Part shown: one piece after another, positions 1 through 5,425 of the stretch | How positions within the stretch are numbered: the stretch's first letter is position 1 | How the letters are laid out: every line of letters begins with the position of its first letter | Assembly (NCBI GenBank): GCA_944386375.1 | Contig: CALXAW010000045.1 | Location: forward strand, 1 to 10,148 | Length of the DNA stretch: 10,148 nucleotides | Direction of reading: 5' to 3' | Source of the DNA: an uncultured Clostridia bacterium | Lineage (GTDB): Bacteria; Bacillota; Clostridia; TANB77; CAG-508 | Made by a program: the position numbers and the translations under genes | The notes under the pieces: generated by a model | Told to the model about the DNA's origin: nothing | The model's database searches: none | The model's input: the letters and a program-made list of their open reading frames with translations, nothing else

Positions 1-449
1 AACTCAGAAAAGCTTAGAGGATAAACTTTTATCTCATCACCACGACCTCTAAATTCAGTAATTATATCTGAAGACAAAAATTTAGAATTACTTCCTGTTA
101 CATATACATCTAAATTCGCTTTTCTTAAAAAACTATTTAAAACACTTTCAAAATTATCTACTTTTTGTATTTCGTCTAAAATAATATAGTAAGTATTGTT
201 ATCAGTTACTTTATTCATAATATATTCATAAAGTTTTTTGGGGTTAGTATATTCTTCATTCTCAATAGAGTCTAATTCTAATTTTATAATGTGATTTTCT
301 TTAACACCACTTTCTAGTAAATAGTTCTTAAAAATTGGATCAAGCAAGTATGATTTACCACTTCTTCTAATACCAGTAATTATTTTTATAAGTTTATTTT
401 CTTTTTTAGATATTAATTTATTTAAATAATAATTTCTTTCAATTTCCAT
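1..449 (-). CDS. AAA_14/DUF4143-type ATP-binding protein, N-terminal part (runs off the left edge)
   Basis: An open frame of 149 residues starts at ATG 449-447 and runs off the window without a stop, so only the N-terminal part is visible. A GGAG ribosome binding site lies 7 bases upstream (457-460). Visible motifs are a Walker A, GIRRSGKS (residues 26-33), a Walker B, YYIILDEIQ (87-95), a sensor-1-like VTGSNSKFLS (117-126), and an FRGRGDEIKVYPLSFSE segment (133-149). This combination, especially GIRRSGKS with TGSNS and RGR...PLSF, is typical of the stand-alone AAA ATPases carrying AAA_14 followed by a C-terminal DUF4143 domain. The physiological role of that family is poorly known; it is often proposed to act in accessory or toxin-antitoxin-like contexts. 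The DUF4143 part would lie outside the window, so whether the gene is intact cannot be judged. Confidence 0.85.
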   Translation of the reverse strand, partial: MEIERNYYLNKLISKKENKLIKIITGIRRSGKSYLLDPIFKNYLLESGVKENHIIKLELDSIENEEYTNPKKLYEYIMNKVTDNNTYYIILDEIQKVDNFESVLNSFLRKANLDVYVTGSNSKFLSSDIITEFRGRGDEIKVYPLSFSE

Positions 450-477
450 GACATATCTCCTTTAATAAACTATTAAT

Positions 478-506
478 AGTATATACTAAAAATATTTTTT
501 TATCAA
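478..506 (-). promoter_or_regulatory. Promoter of the AAA ATPase gene
   Basis: Reading the minus strand, TTGATA (506-501) and TATACT (483-478) are separated by 17 bases, giving a sigma-A-type promoter. The start point would fall near 471, leaving a leader of about 20 bases containing the GGAG site. Two 12-base perfect palindromes overlap the -10 and start region: ACTATTAATAGT at 469-480 and TAGTATATACTA at 477-488. These could bind a repressor, but AT-rich palindromes are common in such DNA. Confidence 0.55.
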
Positions 507-564
507 TATTTATTCCAAAAAAACTGTCCAATTCCATTTTTTTTGAATTTATTTTGTATAAATA

Positions 565-593
565 TTGAAAATTATTTTTATTTATTCTATAAT
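565..593 (+). promoter_or_regulatory. Candidate plus-strand promoter in front of the repeat array
   Basis: TTGAAA (565-570), a 17-base spacer and TATAAT (588-593) form a near-consensus sigma-A promoter on the plus strand, predicting a start near 600. No plus-strand coding frame follows; instead the tandem structured repeats and a terminator at 1007-1044 do. Because the region is very AT-rich, a chance match is possible. Confidence 0.45.
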
Positions 594-663
594 ATTTCTA
601 GAAAGAGAACATGGTTCGTAACTTGTATGTGACTTGCTCCAAAAATCTTGTTTCCTAAAAACG

Positions 664-690
664 TTGGAAAGTATGACTTTCGGATTAGTA
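664..690 (+). repeat. Dispersed palindromic repeat, partial copy A
   Basis: The hairpin core GAAAGT-ATG-ACTTTC (667-681) is followed by GGATTAGTA, the right arm seen in the other copies. The left arm is not complementary, so only one side of the long stem is preserved. It abuts the inverted repeat at 691-759. Confidence 0.55.
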
Positions 691-759
691 GAACAAATCG
701 GAAAGCCATTTCATTAGCGACATTTATAACTTTTTCGTTGGCTTTCCGTAAATTTGTTC
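691..759 (+). repeat. Inverted-repeat cassette bounded by GAACAAA / TTTGTTC
   Basis: GAACAAAT plus CGGAAAGCCA (691-708) pairs with TGGCTTTCCG (739-748) and ATTTGTTC (752-759), an 18-pair stem with a 3-base bulge. The loop contains TAGCGACATTTATA (715-728), a near match to the head motif of the dispersed repeat family. A second cassette with the same GAACAAA and TTTGTTC ends but a different interior lies at 850-914. Confidence 0.65.
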
Positions 760-850
760 GAGCGCCAATTTTACGCAAGTAAAATTGTGTGCAACGCTGG
801 AGCGAAGCGACTTTACTACTAATCAGAAAGTAATACTTTCGGATTAATAG
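753..850 (+). repeat. 98-base direct repeat, first copy (copy B of the dispersed repeat)
   Basis: This segment recurs at 908-1005, offset 155 bases, with only two differences (761 A against 916 C, 847 A against 1002 G). In order it holds TTTGTTCG, a hairpin CAATTTTAC-GCAA-GTAAAATTG (766-787) extended by GCGC pairing with GTGC, the head GGAGCGAAGCGACTTTAC (799-816), and the long hairpin CTACTAATCAGAAAGT-AAT-ACTTTCGGATTAATAG (816-850). That hairpin has two mismatched pairs. Confidence 0.85.
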
Positions 851-914
851 AACAAAAGCGATGTGATTAAGATATTTTAACATTTTAGCATAGTTACATA
901 TCGCGTATTTGTTC
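850..914 (+). repeat. Second GAACAAA / TTTGTTC cassette with a different interior
   Basis: GAACAAA (850-856) and TTTGTTC (908-914) are inverted, with an inner GCGAT (858-862) pairing with ATCGC (900-904). The interior differs in sequence from the 691-759 cassette, although both sit between the same flanking modules. Confidence 0.5.
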
Positions 915-1005
915 GCGCGCCAATTTTACGCAAGTAAAATTGTGTGCAACGCTGGAGCGAAGCGACTTTACTACTAATCAGAAAGTAATACTTTCGGATT
1001 AGTAG
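908..1005 (+). repeat. 98-base direct repeat, second copy (copy C of the dispersed repeat)
   Basis: This is the near-identical partner of 753-850. Its long hairpin (971-986 with 990-1005) has only one mismatch, because base 1002 is G and restores a pair that is broken at 847 in copy B. The stem can be extended outward to TTTA (967-970) with TAAA (1006-1009), which touches the 5' arm of the terminator at 1007-1044. Confidence 0.85.
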
Positions 1006-1006
1006 T

Positions 1007-1044
1007 AAAAAGTCGAATTTATACTAATAAATCCGACTTTTTTT
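1007..1044. terminator. Strong bidirectional intrinsic terminator
   Basis: AAAAAGTCG (1007-1015) pairs with CGACTTTTT (1034-1042), continued by ATTTA with TAAAT after one mismatch and closed by a 6-base loop. On the plus strand seven T residues (1038-1044) finish it; on the minus strand five T residues (1011-1007) follow. It can end the minus-strand gene at 1089-1613 and any plus-strand transcript of the repeat array. Confidence 0.75.
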
Positions 1045-1088
1045 GTTAAACCAATAATTGCAATTAGAAGCAATGTTAGAGCAATACC

Positions 1089-1613
1089 TTATTTATTCAT
1101 TATCGGTACGCAGTGTTGACATTTTAATACAATGAATAGATTGTTTTCTGTATTAAAGGTTTGATAACCTTCTTCTATCCAATCATAATTTTCAATGTAT
1201 TTATTTTTGTCTCTAACCTTTTCACAGCCTCCCTGTTCATCACTAAGTGCTGACAGTCTTTTACATGTGTATTTTATATTTGAACACTCATGTTTACTAT
1301 TTTCGCTCGCTACCCCTTTAAGTTCTCCAACAAGTTCTGCTACATAAACATCATCATGTTTTTTGTAAATAAAAATTGGATTACCACTTAATCTAGCTAG
1401 TAGCAACTCTTCTTTATTTACTTTTTTTGCTGGAATCTCTGCTATTTCGCTTTTAACCTTTTGTCTTCTAAACATCGCTTTATTAAATACATATGTATCC
1501 ATTGAAGCGATTAACTTTTGATTGCTTGTAATTTTCTTAATGTCTAGCGTAACTCGTGGTTCATTTGTTTGTACTGCTTCTTGCTTCCGGGTTTCTAATG
1601 TTGCATTTTTCAT
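1089..1613 (-). CDS. Unrecognised 174-residue cysteine-containing protein
   Basis: The frame opens with ATG at 1613 behind an AGGGAGGA ribosome binding site and ends with TAA. I do not recognise the family. The N-terminal 70 residues are polar and basic and are probably loosely structured. The rest contains FIYKKHDDVYVAELVGEL (81-98), which reads like beta strands, then Cys110, Cys117, Cys130 and the pair Cys165-x2-Cys168, with His109 and His167. This spacing could bind a metal, but no known zinc motif is matched. There are no membrane segments and no signal peptide, so the protein is expected in the cytoplasm. It has its own consensus promoter with a palindromic operator candidate and a terminator just after its stop, so it is probably a single-gene unit under specific repression. 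Its position between repeats suggests accessory content. Confidence 0.75.
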   Translation of the reverse strand: MKNATLETRKQEAVQTNEPRVTLDIKKITSNQKLIASMDTYVFNKAMFRRQKVKSEIAEIPAKKVNKEELLLARLSGNPIFIYKKHDDVYVAELVGELKGVASENSKHECSNIKYTCKRLSALSDEQGGCEKVRDKNKYIENYDWIEEGYQTFNTENNLFIVLKCQHCVPIMNK

Positions 1614-1672
1614 AATGAGTCCTCCCTAAATTATTGGTGTGAGAATATCTTCTCAACTTAAAATAATGTATT

Positions 1673-1688
1673 TAGTGCATTTGCACTA
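1673..1688. promoter_or_regulatory. Palindromic operator candidate TAGTGCA-TT-TGCACTA
   Basis: A perfect inverted repeat with 7-base arms and a 2-base centre covers the predicted transcription start (near 1689) and first bases of the 1089-1613 transcript. A dimeric repressor bound here would block initiation. The cognate regulator is not evident in the window, and the site is too short to match the CIRCE element bound by HrcA. Confidence 0.5.
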
Positions 1689-1695
1689 TATTTAT

Positions 1696-1724
1696 ATGAT
1701 ATCACTTTATGTAAATTTTGTCAA
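1696..1724 (-). promoter_or_regulatory. Promoter of the 174-residue protein gene
   Basis: On the minus strand, a perfect TTGACA (1724-1719), a 17-base spacer and TATCAT (1701-1696) give one of the best sigma-A promoter matches in the window. The leader is about 75 bases and contains a weak GAGAA/TTCTC inverted repeat (1641-1654). Confidence 0.7.
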
Positions 1725-1745
1725 TTTTACTATTATCTATCCTTT

Positions 1746-1798
1746 TGGAGCGTAGCGACTTTTATACAATAGGAAAGTATGACTTTCCTATTGTATAA
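1746..1798 (+). repeat. Dispersed palindromic repeat, copy D
   Basis: The head GGAGCGTAGCGACTTTTATAC (1747-1767, listed as GGAGCGTAGC plus GACTTTTATAC) leads into a perfect 17-pair hairpin (1762-1778 with 1782-1798, loop ATG). The stem arm TATACAATAGGAAAGT differs from copy E (ATACTAATCCGAAAGT) but pairs fully with its own partner arm. It sits downstream of the histidine kinase gene. Confidence 0.75.
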
Positions 1799-1801
1799 TA
1801 G

Positions 1802-1849
1802 TAGAGTAAAGTAATTGTATGCAATTTTTACTACATTTACTTTACTCTA
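1802..1849. repeat. 13-pair inverted repeat downstream of the histidine kinase gene
   Basis: TAGAGTAAAGTAA (1802-1814) pairs perfectly with TTACTTTACTCTA (1837-1849), 10 bases beyond the kinase stop codon. It may contribute to termination or 3'-end protection of the two-component transcript. No run of T residues follows on the minus strand, so it is not a canonical terminator. The loop contains ATTGTATGCAA, resembling the ATTGTGTGCAA module of the array at 753-1005. Confidence 0.55.
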
Positions 1850-1859
1850 ACCTATTTAT

Positions 1860-3383
1860 CTAACTTGTTTTTTCTGTTTCTTCTCCCATATGTAAGTCTA
1901 GTTCAAAGTAAAATTCTACACCATTTTGTTTGTTTAGCACACCATAATCTTTTTTATAGTTATTCATTATTGCTTTTACTATTGAAAGACCAATTCCTGT
2001 GCTACCATCTGTCCTTGTACGTGCCTCGTCACTTTTATAAAATCTATTCCAAATTCTATTTTGTGTTTCTTCTTTTATGTTGTCTCCTGTATTAAATATT
2101 TTTACTCTAACTATATTTTTTTCTATTTTTACTTCATTTTCTATTTTTATTTTTTTAATTCCATCTATTGGTTTAGCATATTTTATAGCATTTGTTATAT
2201 AGTTTGTTATAACTTGCTCAATGTAAAAGTCATCTGCATATACATTTATTTGTTGTTTTTCGTCAAATTCTACTTGAATATTTTTTTCTTCTAACATTAC
2301 TGTTGATTTTCGTAATACTTCTTTTTCTAATTCTACTAAGTTAAATACGTGATTATTAAATTCTCTTTTTCCATATTCTAATTTCATTAATTCTAATAAT
2401 TGTTTTACTAGTTTATCCATTTTATTTGTTTCGTCTAATATTACTTCTGCATAAAATTTTCTATTTTCTTCGTCTGTATTTACATTTTCTAAAAGCCCTT
2501 CACTATATCCTTGTATAAGTGCTATTGGGGTTTTTAGCTCATGTGATACATCTGATATAAAACTTTTTCTCATTTCGTCTATTTTTGATTTTTCTTCTAT
2601 GTCTTTTTCTAGTTCTAAATTTGTACTTCTTAATTGTTTTATTGTTTTCTCTAGCTTTTCTGACATTGTGTTTATACTTCTACCTAAGTCATTTATTTCG
2701 TCATCTGCATCTGTCTCTTGATATTTTGCACTAAAATCTAAATTTGACATTTTTTTAGCTATATCATTTAATTCTAAAATAGGTTTAGTAAATCTTCTAG
2801 ATATGTACGAAACTAGCACACCTGCTATAATTATTACAAAACCTGCTATTAAATATAAAAACTGGTTTGATATTTCTACACTTTCGTGTATCATTGTAAT
2901 TGGCATTCTAATATAGATTGTATAGCCATTGTCTAATTTACCTGATAAAAACAAATAGTTTACATTATTTGTTGTGTCTCGTGCAATTCGTATTAACATA
3001 TTGTCTGTTGTTTCTAGAATACTTTCATTTCTATCTGGATATACTGTAATTATTTTTCCCATTTCTGCAAAGTTTGAGAATAAATATCTACTAGAAGAAT
3101 ATACAGTTTGTTCATCATTTTTTATTAAAACTTCTATATTATTATTTATAACTTTATTATCTAATTTATCTTCTATTTCTATTTGTGTGTAATTATTATT
3201 GTAAAAATCGTTTACTTGTTCATATAGATTTTTTAATGTATTTTTTTTGCTATATAAATAAAATGTTTCAAAAATTACATTATTAACTAAAATTAAAAAT
3301 GTTATTACAAGTAATACTATTACACTCATTATTAAAAATAATTTTACTCGTACAGATTTAAAACTGTCTTTAAATTTTTTCAT
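1860..3383 (-). CDS. Membrane sensor histidine kinase of a two-component system
   Basis: The 507-residue protein phosphorylates its partner regulator encoded directly upstream. Layout: membrane segment about 13-35, an external sensing region of about 135 residues (37-172), second membrane segment about 174-195, HAMP linker about 196-248, a short coiled coil, then the HisKA domain with the phospho-accepting His281 in DVSHELKTP. The ATPase domain shows the N box around NYITNAIKYA (394-403), NTGDN (431-435) as the G1 box, the F box IWNRFYKSDEART (444-456) and the G2 box GSTGIGLSIVK (460-470). All catalytic parts are present. The signal is unknown because the external region is not a domain I recognise. 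The start ATG 3383 has an AAGGAA site with about 11-base spacing. It follows the regulator after 39 bases, so the two are surely co-transcribed. Confidence 0.95.
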   Translation of the reverse strand: MKKFKDSFKSVRVKLFLIMSVIVLLVITFLILVNNVIFETFYLYSKKNTLKNLYEQVNDFYNNNYTQIEIEDKLDNKVINNNIEVLIKNDEQTVYSSSRYLFSNFAEMGKIITVYPDRNESILETTDNMLIRIARDTTNNVNYLFLSGKLDNGYTIYIRMPITMIHESVEISNQFLYLIAGFVIIIAGVLVSYISRRFTKPILELNDIAKKMSNLDFSAKYQETDADDEINDLGRSINTMSEKLEKTIKQLRSTNLELEKDIEEKSKIDEMRKSFISDVSHELKTPIALIQGYSEGLLENVNTDEENRKFYAEVILDETNKMDKLVKQLLELMKLEYGKREFNNHVFNLVELEKEVLRKSTVMLEEKNIQVEFDEKQQINVYADDFYIEQVITNYITNAIKYAKPIDGIKKIKIENEVKIEKNIVRVKIFNTGDNIKEETQNRIWNRFYKSDEARTRTDGSTGIGLSIVKAIMNNYKKDYGVLNKQNGVEFYFELDLHMGEETEKTS

Positions 3384-3422
3384 GCCTGCTTATATTCCTT
3401 TCAGAAATAGTTATTGCAAATT

Positions 3423-4100
3423 TTACTTTACTTCAAATTTATAACCTATTCCCCTCATTGTTTTTATGTATTTTCCTTTTTTACCTAATTTATGTCTTAT
3501 TTTTTTTATGTGACTGTCTATTGTTCTTGAATCTCCATAATAGTCATAGTTCCATACATTATTTAATATTTTATCTCTTGAAAGTGCAACATTTTCGTTA
3601 TCTAATAAATATTTTAATAATTCGTATTCTCTTAAACTTAATTCTATTGGCTTACCATCTACTGTTACTGTTCTTCCTTCTTGGTCTATAACAATTCCAC
3701 CATAATTTTTAGCTTCTTTTTCGTCTCCTTGTACTCTTTTTAAAATTGCTCCTATTCTTGCTACTAATATTTTAGGGCTAAATGGTTTAGATATATATTC
3801 ATCTACACCAAGTTCAAAGCCAAATAATTCGTCTTGTTCTTCGCCTCTTGCTGTTAGCATTATTACTGGTACTTTTGAGTCTTGTCTTATATGACGTAAC
3901 ACTGACCAACCATCTAATTTTGGCATCATTACATCTAATAATACAAGATTTATTTTATCTTTGTTTTCTTCAAATACTTCTACTGCCCTTTCTCCATCTT
4001 CTGCTTCTAAAATAGTATATTGTTTTGCTTTTAAAAAGTCTTTTATTAATTTTCTCATTCTAGATTCGTCATCTGCAATTAGTATTGTTGTTTCGTTCAT
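3423..4100 (-). CDS. OmpR/PhoB-family response regulator
   Basis: The protein has 225 residues, standard for the family. The receiver domain (about 4-120) has the acidic pair Asp10-Asp11, the phospho-acceptor Asp56 in LLDVMMP, Thr83 and Lys105 in SKPFSP. The C-terminal winged helix (about 132-224) shows SLREYELLKYL, then SRTIDSHIKKIRHKLG as recognition helix and IKTMRGIGYKF as wing. It should activate or repress target genes when phosphorylated by the kinase downstream. The ATG at 4100 follows GAGGAG by about 8 bases. A promoter should lie in 4111-4170: the minus strand has TTCACA (4161-4156) 17 bases from TTATAT (4138-4133) and an overlapping TATAAT (4135-4130), none convincing. A terminator after mscS separates it from the upstream operon. 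Confidence 0.95.
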   Translation of the reverse strand: MNETTILIADDESRMRKLIKDFLKAKQYTILEAEDGERAVEVFEENKDKINLVLLDVMMPKLDGWSVLRHIRQDSKVPVIMLTARGEEQDELFGFELGVDEYISKPFSPKILVARIGAILKRVQGDEKEAKNYGGIVIDQEGRTVTVDGKPIELSLREYELLKYLLDNENVALSRDKILNNVWNYDYYGDSRTIDSHIKKIRHKLGKKGKYIKTMRGIGYKFEVK

Positions 4101-4197
4101 GGTATCACTCCTCGTTTTTTATTGCATTTATTATATAATATAATTATGTCTATTTTGTGAATTGTTTTTGTAATTTTACATAAATAACTTGTTAAAC

Positions 4198-4252
4198 ATT
4201 GGAGCATAGCGACTTTTATACTAATCCGAAAGTATTACTTTCGGATTAGTAT
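4198..4252 (+). repeat. Dispersed palindromic repeat, copy E
   Basis: The head GGAGCATAGCGACTTTTATAC (4201-4221, listed as GGAGCATAGC plus GACTTTTATAC) leads to a perfect 16-pair hairpin, 4218-4233 with 4237-4252, loop ATT. It lies between the mscS terminator and the response regulator gene. Confidence 0.75.
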
Positions 4253-4254
4253 GG

Positions 4255-4285
4255 AAAAAACAACTTCTATATTTATTAAGAAGTT
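4255..4285 (-). terminator. Intrinsic terminator after mscS
   Basis: On the minus strand AACTTCT (4285-4279) pairs with AGAAGTT (4268-4262) around a 10-base AT-rich loop, followed by G and six T residues (4260-4255). It lies about 70 bases beyond the mscS stop and should end the dnaG-rpoD-mscS transcript. Its 5' arm is shared with the longer upstream hairpin 4277-4306, so the two cannot form together. Confidence 0.55.
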
Positions 4286-4330
4286 ATACAAATGTATAAC
4301 TTCTTATTGTATAAAAGTTTCTACGCTACA
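4277..4330 (-). repeat. Dispersed repeat, divergent copy F in inverted orientation
   Basis: Read on the minus strand, AGCGTAGAAACTTTTATACAATA resembles the family head (with AA for CG; given as AGCGTAGAAAC plus TTTTATACAATA), followed by a 13-pair hairpin, 4277-4289 with 4294-4306, loop of 4. With copy E on the other strand it makes a larger inverted arrangement of about 130 bases. The hairpin sequence itself is unrelated to the GAAAGT core. Confidence 0.45.
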
Positions 4331-4335
4331 ACGAT

Positions 4336-4351
4336 GCACAGCCACTTTTAT
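4336..4351 (+). repeat. Dispersed repeat, head-only copy G
   Basis: GCACAGCCACTTTTAT matches GCATAGCGACTTTTAT of copy E at 14 of 16 positions. It has no hairpin of its own and ends just before the mscS stop codon (4354-4356). Confidence 0.4.
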
Positions 4352-4353
4352 GT

Positions 4354-5397
4354 TTATGCTAAATTTATATTTTCATTTTTTAATATTTCCATTACTACAT
4401 AATTAATGTTTTCTTTAACCTCTAAAAATTCTAGGTCATCTGTAGTATTTACAAAACAATCTATTAGCATTTCTATACCATTTTGTGATACATTTGTAAT
4501 TCGTGCATATACACTGTCTACTATTACACCATCTACTTCTTTTATGCTATTTACAATTTTGTTTTTACATATTTCTACCTTATGTAGTGAAGTTTCTCTT
4601 TCTATTATTATTGTATTTCTGTATCTATTTTTTATTTTTTGGCTTGTATTTATTACCGTAGATGACGACATTTGCGCATTTGGTATATATAGTACAGAAT
4701 TATCTAATGTACGTACTCTTGTACTTCTAAATGTAATATCTTCTACTGTTCCTTGAAATTCTCCTACTTTTATAAAGTCTCCTATTTTAAATGGTCTATC
4801 TAAAAATATTGTTACACCACCTATAAGATTTTTAGCAGTATCTTGTGCTGCAAGTGTAATTACAACACTTCCTATTCCTAGTCCTGTAATTAGTCCATTT
4901 AGGTTATATCCTAATTCTGTTATTACTAAAAATGTTGCAAATAAATATATTGCAATTTTTATTATTTTTACTATAATTACAACTGTATTTTTATCTATAT
5001 TTTTAGATGATTTTTCTTTTAATTTTAATATAAAATTAGATTTTGTTGTTATACTTTTAGCAAGTCCGGTTGCTGTTGTTAATATAATTATTATTTTAAA
5101 TGCTTTTGTAATTATGTTCATTATTTCTTGGCTTATGCCTAGTGGAGCACTTAAAAACACTATTGCTAAATATAAGCCTAAAAATCCAAAAAATGATTTA
5201 AGCGGATCATAAAAAGCATTATTTTTTATTTTTTTAGAATCTTTTTCTTTTAATTTAAACATCTTAATTATTATATATGAAAGTGGTCCACTAAAAATTC
5301 TAAAAAGCAATATTATTGCTATTGCAATCCATACATCTATTACAATCTCTAATGTTATATTATCAAAAAAACTTTTTATATTATCTATGGTTGTCAT
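4354..5397 (-). CDS. MscS-family mechanosensitive ion channel
   Basis: The 347-residue membrane protein should open on hypo-osmotic shock and release solutes. About five hydrophobic segments are visible (17-38, 64-86, 95-115, 138-160 and the pore-lining 166-194). The pore helix reads GLGIGSVVITLAAQDTAKN (172-190), with the small Gly/Ala residues typical of MscS TM3. The beta domain follows as FLDRPFKIGDFIKVG and VEDITFRSTRVRT (198-230), then IPNAQMSSSTVIN (238-250) and an alpha/beta C-terminal part. This is longer at the N-terminus than the three-segment E. coli MscS, as in many Bacillota homologues. The ATG at 5397 has an AGAGAGG site with good spacing and lies 28 bases after rpoD, so it is probably the last gene of the dnaG-rpoD operon. 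Confidence 0.93.
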   Translation of the reverse strand: MTTIDNIKSFFDNITLEIVIDVWIAIAIILLFRIFSGPLSYIIIKMFKLKEKDSKKIKNNAFYDPLKSFFGFLGLYLAIVFLSAPLGISQEIMNIITKAFKIIIILTTATGLAKSITTKSNFILKLKEKSSKNIDKNTVVIIVKIIKIAIYLFATFLVITELGYNLNGLITGLGIGSVVITLAAQDTAKNLIGGVTIFLDRPFKIGDFIKVGEFQGTVEDITFRSTRVRTLDNSVLYIPNAQMSSSTVINTSQKIKNRYRNTIIIERETSLHKVEICKNKIVNSIKEVDGVIVDSVYARITNVSQNGIEMLIDCFVNTTDDLEFLEVKENINYVVMEILKNENINLA

Positions 5398-5425
5398 TTG
5401 TACACACCTCTCTTTACTACTGTTA

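Larger units (their letters stand above)
600..1044 (+). ncRNA. Candidate structured non-coding RNA spanning the repeat array
   Basis: This gene-free stretch is bounded by a consensus promoter (565-593) and an intrinsic terminator (1007-1044) on the plus strand, predicting a transcript of about 445 nt. The interior is dense in inverted repeats: an 18-pair stem 691-759, a GCAA-capped stem 762-792 repeated at 917-947, and long hairpins 816-850 and 971-1005. Helices closed by GCAA (a GNRA tetraloop) are more typical of RNA than of DNA sites. No coding frame here has a ribosome binding site. I do not recognise it as RNase P RNA, tmRNA, 6S RNA or a known riboswitch. The alternative is a cluster of non-transcribed mobile repeats whose terminator simply serves the gene at 1089-1613 on the other strand. 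Confidence 0.3.

Noticed and set aside
607..617. GAAC-ATG-GTTC as a LexA box
   Set aside because: The arms are separated by 3 bases rather than the 4 of the Bacillota LexA site, the flanking bases do not fit, and no SOS gene follows.
587..883. A 98-codon minus-strand frame across the repeat array
   Set aside because: There is no ribosome binding site before its ATG, and it runs through the direct and inverted repeats, so its internal VLLIRK repetition simply mirrors the DNA repeats.
753..1005. Possible short CRISPR array
   Set aside because: There are only two units, the repeated part is 98 bases against a 57-base remainder, the repeats contain several hairpins, and no cas gene is in the window.
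600..1613. A retron or group II intron made of the structured region and the adjacent gene
   Set aside because: The 174-residue product has no reverse transcriptase motif (no YADD box) and its length is too short.
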